Source: DASWHF01 sp036393295
Lineage (GTDB): Bacteria > Pseudomonadota > Gammaproteobacteria > Acidiferrobacterales > UBA6901
Length of the DNA: 53,277 bases
Assembly (NCBI GenBank): GCA_036393295.1
Contig: DASWHF010000050.1
Coordinates: forward strand, 1-53,277
Direction: 5' to 3'
The translations under genes were made by a program, and so were the position numbers. Under the pieces are notes generated by a model. It did no database searches, was not told the DNA's origin, and saw only the letters and a program-made list of their open reading frames with translations. Shown in pieces: positions 47,753 through 53,277 of the stretch; the stretch's first letter is position 1, and each line of letters begins with the position of its first letter.

Positions 47753-49090
47753 ATGACTATTAAATCCGACAAGTGGATCCGGCGCATGGCGCAGGAGCAC
47801 GGCATGATCGAGCCCTTCGAGCCGGGCCAGGTGAAGAAGAACGGCAATGGCGCGATCGTCTCCTACGGCACCTCGAGCTACGGTTACGACGTGCGCTGTT
47901 CGAGCGAGTTCAAAATATTTACCAACATCAACTCCACCATCGTCGATCCCAAGCAGTTCGACGCGCGTTCGTTCGTTGATTTCAAGGGTGAGGTCTGCAT
48001 CATCCCGCCCAACTCGTTCGCGCTGGCCCGCACCGTCGAGTACTTCCGCATCCCGCGCAGCACCCTGGTGGTGTGTCTCGGAAAATCGACGTATGCGCGC
48101 TGCTTTCGTGGGGACCAGCGAGTGGCGCTCGTGGATGGTAGCTCGGTAGCGCTCGAGGACATGGCGGTACGGGCGGAGCGGGGTGAGGACTTCTGGGGCT
48201 ACAGCGTCGGCGAGTTTGGGAGGATCATTGTTACCAAACTCGAAGCGCCGCGTTGGGTGGGACGCGACGCGCTGCTCGAGATCGTGCTCGATTCCGGCGA
48301 GCTGATCCGCTGCACGCCGGATCACGTGTTCATCCGGCGTGACGGCACGATCGCGCCGGCGGACGACCTCCGTCCCGGCGATGCACTGATGCCTCTCTAT
48401 CGGAATTTGTTTCGCGGTTACGAGATGGTTTATCAGCCGATCAATGGGCACTGCATGCCCACGCATAGGCTCGCGGATGAATGGAACCTCCGTCATGGCG
48501 TATACCCCGACCGCGACGGAGAACACCGGCATCATCTGGACCATGATCGGCGCAATAACCGCCCCTCGAACATCACCCGTATGGCGGCCGCAGAGCATAT
48601 CCGTCATCACAACCGCGAGAACTTCGGTGCCGAGTTCGATCCGGCTGAGCACGGCGCGGCGATTCGGGAAGGGTTTCAGCGACTCGCGGGCGATCCGGCG
48701 TGGCGTGAGAGGTTTGCCAGCGCGCAGCCGGTACGTGCGCAGGCATTAACGCGGGGCCGCAATCACAAGATCGCGGCCATTCGCGAGCTGTCCGGCGATC
48801 ACGACGTTTACTGTCTGACGGTTCCCGAGGCGGGTAACTTCGCCCTCGAGGCCGGAGTCTTCGTCTCGAATTGCGGGATTATAGTCAACGTAACGCCCTT
48901 GGAGCCGGAGTGGGAAGGGCACGTGACGCTCGAGTTCTCCAACACCACTCCGTTGCCCGCAAAGATCTACGCCAACGAGGGTGTGGCACAGATGCTGTTT
49001 TTCGAGAGCGACGAGGTGTGCGAGACCTCGTACAAGGACCGCGACGGCAAGTACCAGGGCCAGACCGGCGTCACGCTGCCCAAGACCTGA
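47753..49090 (+). CDS. dcd: dCTP deaminase containing an intein
   Basis: A 445-residue precursor. The exteins (residues 1-116 and 374-445) join to a 188-residue dCTP deaminase of normal length, which makes dUTP for thymidylate synthesis. Catalytic residues: Ser112 and Arg116 in GKSTYAR, and Glu in HVTLEFSN about 21 residues into the C-extein. The sequence is the Pseudomonas-type Dcd (CGIIVNVTPLEPEWEGHVTL). Since splicing is needed to rebuild the active-site motif, enzyme activity depends on the intein. ATG 47753 lies just after a palindromic repeat. Confidence 0.95.
   Translation: MTIKSDKWIRRMAQEHGMIEPFEPGQVKKNGNGAIVSYGTSSYGYDVRCSSEFKIFTNINSTIVDPKQFDARSFVDFKGEVCIIPPNSFALARTVEYFRIPRSTLVVCLGKSTYARCFRGDQRVALVDGSSVALEDMAVRAERGEDFWGYSVGEFGRIIVTKLEAPRWVGRDALLEIVLDSGELIRCTPDHVFIRRDGTIAPADDLRPGDALMPLYRNLFRGYEMVYQPINGHCMPTHRLADEWNLRHGVYPDRDGEHRHHLDHDRRNNRPSNITRMAAAEHIRHHNRENFGAEFDPAEHGAAIREGFQRLAGDPAWRERFASAQPVRAQALTRGRNHKIAAIRELSGDHDVYCLTVPEAGNFALEAGVFVSNCGIIVNVTPLEPEWEGHVTLEFSNTTPLPAKIYANEGVAQMLFFESDEVCETSYKDRDGKYQGQTGVTLPKT
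48101..48871 (+). mobile_element. Intein with HNH homing endonuclease in dcd
   Basis: 257 residues, from Cys1 (CFRGDQRVALVDG, block A) to a C-terminal Ser-Asn before extein Cys+1 (NFALEAGVFVSNC, blocks F/G). Block B is RCTPDHVF with the conserved Thr and His. The middle holds an HNH-type nuclease (EHRHHLDHDRRNNRPSNITR) instead of the LAGLIDADG type. The penultimate His usual in block G is Ser here, which may slow Asn cyclisation. It interrupts the active-site sequence right after Arg116, a typical conserved insertion site for inteins. Confidence 0.93.
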
Positions 49091-49118
49091 AGGCCGCGAC
49101 CGCCACTGTCGCCCGGTG

Positions 49119-49334
49119 TCAGGTCGGCAGCCGGCCGAGGTTGACGTATTCGCGCTTGCCGTAGCGCGCGGCGCTGAGCGTCGCGCAGGCGGACTCGAAG
49201 GCGGCGGGCGTCAGACGGATACTGACGGCGCCGAGATGCACATGCAAGGCGCCGCAGTCGTTGCAGCGTTCCACGCGGCACACCTCGCCGCTCGCCAGGA
49301 CCTCGGTTTCGTGATGCGGATCGTGCCGATTCAT
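49119..49334 (-). CDS. Small Cys/His protein under a Fur box
   Basis: A 71-residue protein, MNRHDPHHETEVLASGEVCR followed by CNDCGALHVHLGAVSIRLTP. It has three cysteines (C-x3-C-x2-C) and several histidines near the N-terminus, suggesting metal binding, then a small beta-rich domain. A Fur box lies about 95 bases upstream, so it is likely iron-repressed. The family is not recognised with confidence; short proteins of this kind often accompany bacterioferritin genes. Confidence 0.7.
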   Translation of the reverse strand: MNRHDPHHETEVLASGEVCRVERCNDCGALHVHLGAVSIRLTPAAFESACATLSAARYGKREYVNLGRLPT

Positions 49335-49427
49335 CGTTGTGCTCCTGTTCTCAGTGCGGCCGGCGCGGCCGGTCGTTTTGGCCGCGGGATGTGCCGGCCG
49401 CTGCCGTGCCTGCCGCTAGTCCGATAT

Positions 49428-49446
49428 GCAAATAAGAATCATTCGC
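49428..49446. promoter_or_regulatory. Fur box upstream of the small Cys/His gene
   Basis: GCAAATAAGAATCATTCGC matches the 19-bp Fur consensus at 13 positions by my alignment, including the central AATCATT. It lies upstream of the minus-strand gene at 49119-49334. Confidence 0.65.
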
Positions 49447-49606
49447 ATTTAAGACCAACGGGAGCTGAATGTCAATGCCCCTCGGGCAGGGCCGCGCGTG
49501 ACGGCAGGTGCCTGGCATTTCTGGATCGAGCGCGGGGCACCTTTTTATCAGTCGATGATCACCGCCGGCCGTAGCAACGCCGTGGGGGTTGAAGCCGCCA
49601 ACGCGC

Positions 49607-50071
49607 TCACGTCATAGACTGCTGGTAATTCTGGATGCCGAGCTTGTCGATCAGGCCGAGTTGGGTTTCGAGCCAGTCTATATGTTCCTCCTCGGACTCG
49701 AGGATGTCCTCGAACAGCCCGCGCGACACGTAGTCGGCAACTTTCTCGCAGTGCGCGACCGCGTCGCGCAGCACAGCCAAGCCCTGGCGTTCCAGCTTGA
49801 GATCGCATTCGAGAATTTCCTGGGTGTTCTGTCCGATCAGCAGCTTGCCGATGTCCTGCAGATTCGGCAGGCCTTCCAGAAACAGAATGCGCTCGATGAG
49901 CGCGTCGGCGTGCTTCATCTCGTCGACCGACTCGTGGTACTCCTTCTCGTCGAGCTTCTTGAGGCCCCAGTTCTTGTACATGCGCGCGTGCAGGAAATAC
50001 TGGTTGATCGCGGTCAGTTCATTGGTCAGTACCTTGTTCAGGTACTCGATCACCTTGGCGTCCCCTTTCAT
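49607..50071 (-). CDS. bfr: Bacterioferritin
   Basis: A 154-residue haem-containing ferritin. The ferroxidase ligands are the Glu of NELTAINQYFLHARM, the E-x-x-H of YHESVDEMKHADALIERIL, and ESEEEHIDWLETQL near 127-140. The haem ligand is Met52 in DEMKHADAL. It starts MKGDAKVIEYLNKVL, as in other Bfr proteins, behind a GGAGA box. It stores iron with the partner ferredoxin Bfd encoded 130 bases upstream on the same strand. Confidence 0.96.
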   Translation of the reverse strand: MKGDAKVIEYLNKVLTNELTAINQYFLHARMYKNWGLKKLDEKEYHESVDEMKHADALIERILFLEGLPNLQDIGKLLIGQNTQEILECDLKLERQGLAVLRDAVAHCEKVADYVSRGLFEDILESEEEHIDWLETQLGLIDKLGIQNYQQSMT

Positions 50072-50200
50072 GGTTGTCTCCTGGATTCACTGGAATGGGG
50101 GGCGGAAGCACAGCGGGTATTCCGCCGTGTGTCGATACTAACACGCGGCCACATGATCGGTGGGGCGGGTATCGGCAGGTCCAGCGAGGTGCGGGCGGCG

Positions 50201-50407
50201 TCAGGCCGCAGAAGAGTAGGCCGCAGACTGCTTGGGGCAGGTACTACTCAAGGCGTCATCGACGATGTCGGCGGCGCAGTCACGACAGCGACCGCAACCG
50301 CTGGCGACGCCAAGTCGCTGACAGACCTCTTGCAGGGAGTCGGCGCCGTTCCGCACTTCGCGGCGGATGTGCTCGTCAGTGACGGCGCGGCAGATGCAGA
50401 CGTACAT
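50201..50407 (-). CDS. bfd: Bacterioferritin-associated ferredoxin
   Basis: A 68-residue [2Fe-2S] protein, MYVCICRAVTDEHIRREVRN, with the cysteine pattern C-x-C ... C-x2-C (VASGCGRCRDCAADIV). In P. aeruginosa Bfd reduces Bfr haem and releases stored iron when cells starve for iron, and it is Fur-repressed. A good Fur box lies 45 bases upstream here. It precedes bfr on the same strand. Confidence 0.95.
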   Translation of the reverse strand: MYVCICRAVTDEHIRREVRNGADSLQEVCQRLGVASGCGRCRDCAADIVDDALSSTCPKQSAAYSSAA

Positions 50408-50451
50408 GGCGTTCGGATCACGGTTTCGCTTGGTTTCCCGGTAAGCTTAAT

Positions 50452-50470
50452 GCAAATGAGAATGATTGTC
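50452..50470. promoter_or_regulatory. Fur box upstream of bfd
   Basis: GCAAATGAGAATGATTGTC matches the 19-bp Fur consensus at 14 positions by eye, 45 bases before the bfd start codon. This fits iron repression of bfd. Confidence 0.75.
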
Positions 50471-50545
50471 AATAACATTATTGATGGAAGCACTAGCCAA
50501 CGTGAGAGTCACCGGACCGGCAGGGCTATCCGGCCATATAGGCTG

Positions 50546-50968
50546 TTACGGCCGGAGGTAACTCCAGCCCTGCGTTTGACGATTAATGATCGCCAGCACG
50601 CCGGAATCGACGAAGCCCACCCGCGGGAACAGATCGCGCTCGCCGATCCCCTCGGCGCGCATGGTGTTGCGGCAGGCTTTGAAGGCGACGCCGGCGGCCA
50701 TGGCGTCGTTGAGGCGGCTGCCCACCACCGATTCGAGCCTGAGCATGGCGAGACCGGGGCCGTAGGCGACGATCTCGATCATCACTCGATCGCGGCCGAT
50801 GCTGTGCTGAATGTTCTCGGCGTTGTTGAGCACCAGGTGCCACTTGCGGGGATCGTCGTCGCTCACCTGGATCACGACGCTTTGCGCGGCCGCGTTGGGG
50901 TCCGCCGCGCCGGCGGCGGGCAGCAGCGCCGGAATGATTGCAATGAGCACGCGCAGCAGCTTGGGCAT
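50546..50968 (-). CDS. Secreted DsrE-family protein
   Basis: A 140-residue protein with a signal peptide (MPKLLRVLIAIIPALLPAAG, cleaved at AGA-ADP) and a DsrE/TusD-like fold: VVIQVSDDDPRKWHLVLNNA, MIEIVAYGPGLAMLRLESVV and a single Cys in AFKACRNTMRAEG, the position of the sulfur-carrying Cys in this family. Periplasmic DsrE proteins are common in sulfur oxidisers. It lies 104 bases downstream of the two YeeE/YedE sulfur-transport genes on the same strand, suggesting a common role in sulfur trafficking. Confidence 0.82.
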   Translation of the reverse strand: MPKLLRVLIAIIPALLPAAGAADPNAAAQSVVIQVSDDDPRKWHLVLNNAENIQHSIGRDRVMIEIVAYGPGLAMLRLESVVGSRLNDAMAAGVAFKACRNTMRAEGIGERDLFPRVGFVDSGVLAIINRQTQGWSYLRP

Positions 50969-51072
50969 GGTCGGGCCCTCACGGGTGACCGGGCGGACGC
51001 CGACGCGGCGTCCACGGACCGATCCAGCTTGGACCCCTCACCGGCCGATGGCAAGCCGCGGCCGCGGGCGGT

Positions 51073-51498
51073 TCACTCCCCGCAGGAACCCGTGTCCCAG
51101 TCGAAGAACTGGGCATGCACTTCCCTGTACATCCAGGCGCCCATCAGGATGCCCAAAATGGTGAAGATCGCCGGCAGCTGGCCCTCGCCAAGTTGCACGA
51201 TGGCGATGCTCGGGCAGGAGCCCGTCAGTGCCCAGCCGGCGCCGAACAGGATGCTGCCCGGAATGGTGCCCTCGTGGAACGGCTTGGGTTGCTTGGGAAG
51301 GCGGCCGGAAAGCAGGAAGAAGGCCATCATCGACAGCCCGACCGCGCCGGCGAAGGTCAACAGCAGGCGCAGGTCGGCGAACAGGAACATGTTGTGCACC
51401 TCGCCGTAGTCGGTGAAACCCATGCGGCTCAAGGCGAAACCCATGGCCAGGCCGAGGAAACCGTAAACGAGATGCTGTTTGCGCGTCGAGGTTTTCAT
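51073..51498 (-). CDS. YeeE/YedE-family protein, second half (DUF6691 type)
   Basis: A 141-residue integral membrane protein with about four helices. MGFALSRMGFTDYGEVHNMF and GWALTGSCPSIAIVQLGEGQ are characteristic; the Cys in GSCPS is the conserved sulfur-relay residue. With the adjacent larger protein it corresponds to the two halves of a TsuA-like (YeeE) thiosulfate/sulfur transporter. Its ATG overlaps the stop codon of the upstream partner by four bases. Confidence 0.88.
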   Translation of the reverse strand: MKTSTRKQHLVYGFLGLAMGFALSRMGFTDYGEVHNMFLFADLRLLLTFAGAVGLSMMAFFLLSGRLPKQPKPFHEGTIPGSILFGAGWALTGSCPSIAIVQLGEGQLPAIFTILGILMGAWMYREVHAQFFDWDTGSCGE

Positions 51499-52124
51499 AG
51501 GGCCACCATCTCCACAAAGTAGGACACACCCACCGCGGCGCCGAAGAACGCCATGGTCGCGGCCAGGCTCGACGGGGCCAGCCGCGAGCAGCCGCTCAAG
51601 CCGTGACCGGAGGTGCAGCCGCCGGCCATCTGTGTGCCGAAACCGACCATGCCGCCGCCCAGCAACAGCGCCATCGAGGTGAGCCAGCCGCTGCCGAACA
51701 GCTGTTTGTGCGTGGCGCCGAGATCGAAATACAGGCCCCAGTCCTGGTTCCACACGGAGGCGAGAAAGCCGCCGACGGCCATGGACAGCAGGAAGGTGAG
51801 ATGCACGCTCCACGGCACGCGTGCCGGCGGCGCCAGCGCGCCGGCCTCCGCGGTGTGTGCCGCACGGCTGGCGCCGCCGAGGCTCGATTTGGCGGTCTTT
51901 TCGCCGAACTCGGCGAGCGTCGCCGCCATCAGCGCGTCTTCCATCACCTCGGGGTTGTCGCTGAACGCCTGGGCGACCTTGTCCATCTCGCGCGACTCGC
52001 GCCAGGCGATCAGTCGCGCCCAGCTGCCGGACACGCCGAGCGGGCGGCCCACCAACACCCAGAAACCGACGGTCAGCGACGCGAGCGCGATGGCGCCGAG
52101 CCACCACGGCCAGTAAGCCATCAT
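51495..52124 (-). CDS. YeeE/YedE-family sulfur transport protein
   Basis: A 209-residue membrane protein. A helix at 5-25 is followed by a cytoplasmic stretch (ESREMDKVAQAFSDNPEVME) and further helices with GGGMVGFGTQMAGGCTSGHG, the core YeeE motif with its conserved Cys. It partners the 141-residue protein to form a split transporter. The start overlaps the ankyrin-ACT gene stop codon (ATGA), so three genes form a coupled operon. A second ATG one codon later is possible. Confidence 0.88.
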   Translation of the reverse strand: MMAYWPWWLGAIALASLTVGFWVLVGRPLGVSGSWARLIAWRESREMDKVAQAFSDNPEVMEDALMAATLAEFGEKTAKSSLGGASRAAHTAEAGALAPPARVPWSVHLTFLLSMAVGGFLASVWNQDWGLYFDLGATHKQLFGSGWLTSMALLLGGGMVGFGTQMAGGCTSGHGLSGCSRLAPSSLAATMAFFGAAVGVSYFVEMVAL

Positions 52125-53032
52125 GACGATACCCTCGCTTCCTCGAGCTCGTGGACATTGTCGAGCCGCATGCACACGACTTCGCTCACGATTGAGTCGA
52201 GGATCTCGATTTGGCGCACCGCCTTGACGATCAAGGGAACGGTGGTCGGCGCCGTCAACATGATGATCGAGGTCGCGCCCTGGCCGCTGGCCGCGCCCTT
52301 CTGGACCAGGCAGTCGAGCCCGATATCCAGCGTGCGGCAGATCTGCCGGATTTGCGTCGCGACCTCCGTGGGATGGGTGGCGCGGACGCGCACGTAGAAC
52401 GGGCGCGCACTTTGGCTCTTCGGCACCGCGGCCAGTGCCGGTGCCGGCGGCGTGACTGGCACCGGGTCGACCGGTTCGGGAACCGCGGGGGCAACCTCCG
52501 CCGGCGCAGCGGCGACCGCGGCCAGTGGCGGAACCTCGGCGAGCGGCGCCGGCGCGCCGAGCCCGGCACGCAACAGCGCGGCCTCGTCGGGATGGCCGGA
52601 GCGCATGGCGATGTCGAAAGCGGTCTCACCCTGGGCGTTGACGGCATTGACGTCGCCGCCCTTGGCGAGCAGCAGCTGGATGATGTCGGGGTTGCCGATG
52701 CTGGCCGCCGCCATGAGCGGCGTGATGCCTTCGGGGCCGCGGGTGTTGATATCGACGCCGGTGCGCAGCAGCGACTGCACCATGTTCAGCCGGTCCTTGA
52801 GGATGGCGTTGAACAGGGCCGCCGCGCCGTACGCCGACGAGGTGCGCGGTGCCTCGACCTTCTTGCCGTTCGGCAGCAGGTTGAGCGGCACCGGCTTGCC
52901 CTGCTTCGACAGTTGGAAGCGCGCGCACTGCGTGAACTCGGCTTCGCAGAAATGCGTCTGCCAGATCTTCAGGGCCGGATTGAGCGCGAACTGCGCGAAC
53001 AGTTCGCAGTGCTTGCTATGGGAGCATGCCAT
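52121..53032 (-). CDS. Ankyrin-repeat protein with ACT-like C-terminal domain
   Basis: A 303-residue protein. The N-terminus (1-58) has a Cys-rich module, MACSHSKHCELFAQFALNPA, then LKIWQTHFCEAEFTQCARFQ and a PVPLNLLPNG end, seen from memory ahead of other signalling domains. Ankyrin repeats occupy about 70-160 (GITPLMAAASIGNPDIIQLL, GETAFDIAMRSGHPDEAALL). A Pro/Ala linker follows, and residues 210-295 (FYVRVRATHPTEVATQIRQI, SIIMLTAPTTVPLIVKAVRQ) resemble the ACT domain at the end of homoserine dehydrogenase. No catalytic domain. It is coupled to the YeeE genes. The combination is unusual; its ligand is unknown. Confidence 0.8.
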   Translation of the reverse strand: MACSHSKHCELFAQFALNPALKIWQTHFCEAEFTQCARFQLSKQGKPVPLNLLPNGKKVEAPRTSSAYGAAALFNAILKDRLNMVQSLLRTGVDINTRGPEGITPLMAAASIGNPDIIQLLLAKGGDVNAVNAQGETAFDIAMRSGHPDEAALLRAGLGAPAPLAEVPPLAAVAAAPAEVAPAVPEPVDPVPVTPPAPALAAVPKSQSARPFYVRVRATHPTEVATQIRQICRTLDIGLDCLVQKGAASGQGATSIIMLTAPTTVPLIVKAVRQIEILDSIVSEVVCMRLDNVHELEEARVSS

Positions 53033-53277
53033 GGCCTACACCCCTCTCGTTGAGCGAATTTACCGGCTAAGACAGGCATCAACTGTGCCAGCCCGCAGGT
53101 GCATGCCGCTCGAATATTGGTGTTGTTATTGGGGACCGCCCGACCGGTGGACGAAACGGGAAAAACGCATCGAAATAGCTGGATGACCCGAAGGGCGCGA
53201 CCGGTTGGGATGCGGTACCAAATTAATCATAGACAGCGGACCAGCACGAGGCCAGCGTCACTGGAATATCAACGATA

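Noticed and set aside
53033..53277. Possible gene at the right end of the window
   Set aside because: The 245 bases contain no frame with protein-like composition; probably the promoter region of the ankyrin-ACT operon.

Overview
This window is a contiguous, gene-dense, high-G+C stretch of bacterial chromosome. The gene families point to a gammaproteobacterium: type IV pilus minor pilins with PilY1, a FimX-like regulator, RsxB beside endonuclease III, a 188-residue Pseudomonas-type dCTP deaminase, Fur boxes of the gammaproteobacterial kind and an FNR/Anr box. The DsrE and YeeE/YedE sulfur genes, the DoxX-like protein and the style of intergenic palindromes would suit a sulfur-oxidising or related lineage such as Acidiferrobacterales or Chromatiales. 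That placement is an inference. I see no rRNA, tRNA or CRISPR array.

Layout. 1-6.6 kb: minor pilin operon fimT-pilV-pilW-pilX-pilY1 on the minus strand, with a candidate sigma-54 promoter. 6.6-9.8 kb: an outer-membrane barrel, an array of palindromes, and a FimX-like degenerate REC-PAS-GGDEF-EAL protein that probably serves the pili. 9.9-12.1 kb: argD-argF. 12.2-14 kb: a membrane urate-oxidase-N-type protein with a 34-residue membrane peptide, a ribosome hibernation factor fused to a cold-shock-like domain, and a DUF1496 protein. 14.0-18.5 kb: a Lon-family protease behind a well-formed class II FNR promoter, then envelope proteins and a DsbG-like oxidoreductase. 18.8-25 kb: pyruvate dehydrogenase E1 alpha and beta, an E2-E3 fusion, and argG. 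25-31.4 kb: sensor kinase, ppnP, a GNAT/DUF2156 pair with a leader that looks like an attenuator, glyoxalase and two glycosyltransferases. 31.3-38.3 kb is the accessory region: a Fic protein with an AbiEi-like N-terminus between duplicated leader sequences, an MFS remnant, an ECF42-type sigma factor with YciI/DGPF partners, and a second ECF sigma with a zinc-finger anti-sigma factor. 38.3-43.8 kb: a MITE-like element that supplies the stop codon of a TupA-like diguanylate cyclase, then rsxB-nth-FIST-DUF1841. 43.9-49.1 kb: metG, mrp and dcd. 49.1-53 kb: a Fur-controlled iron-storage cluster (bfr, bfd), DsrE, paired YeeE/YedE proteins and an ankyrin-ACT fusion.

The most striking part is metG-mrp-dcd. 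metG carries an in-frame 460-bp cassette that encodes a DUF559 endonuclease-like domain. It lies between perfect 36-bp inverted repeats, in the linker before the tRNA-binding domain. Subtracting it leaves a MetRS of 675 residues, the ordinary length. Next to the cassette is a roughly 560-bp low-G+C tract that looks like a foreign conversion tract. A compact inverted-repeat element of the same family, without the nuclease, lies at 31.9 kb. About 1.7 kb from metG, dcd contains a 257-residue intein with an HNH nuclease, placed at the active-site motif. Together these suggest in-frame, nuclease-bearing genetic parasites targeting essential genes, one by protein splicing and one by insertion into a tolerant linker.

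Several palindromic repeats also sit exactly at gene ends and supply stop codons (7574, 23705, 38427), so repeat insertion has been shaping C-termini.
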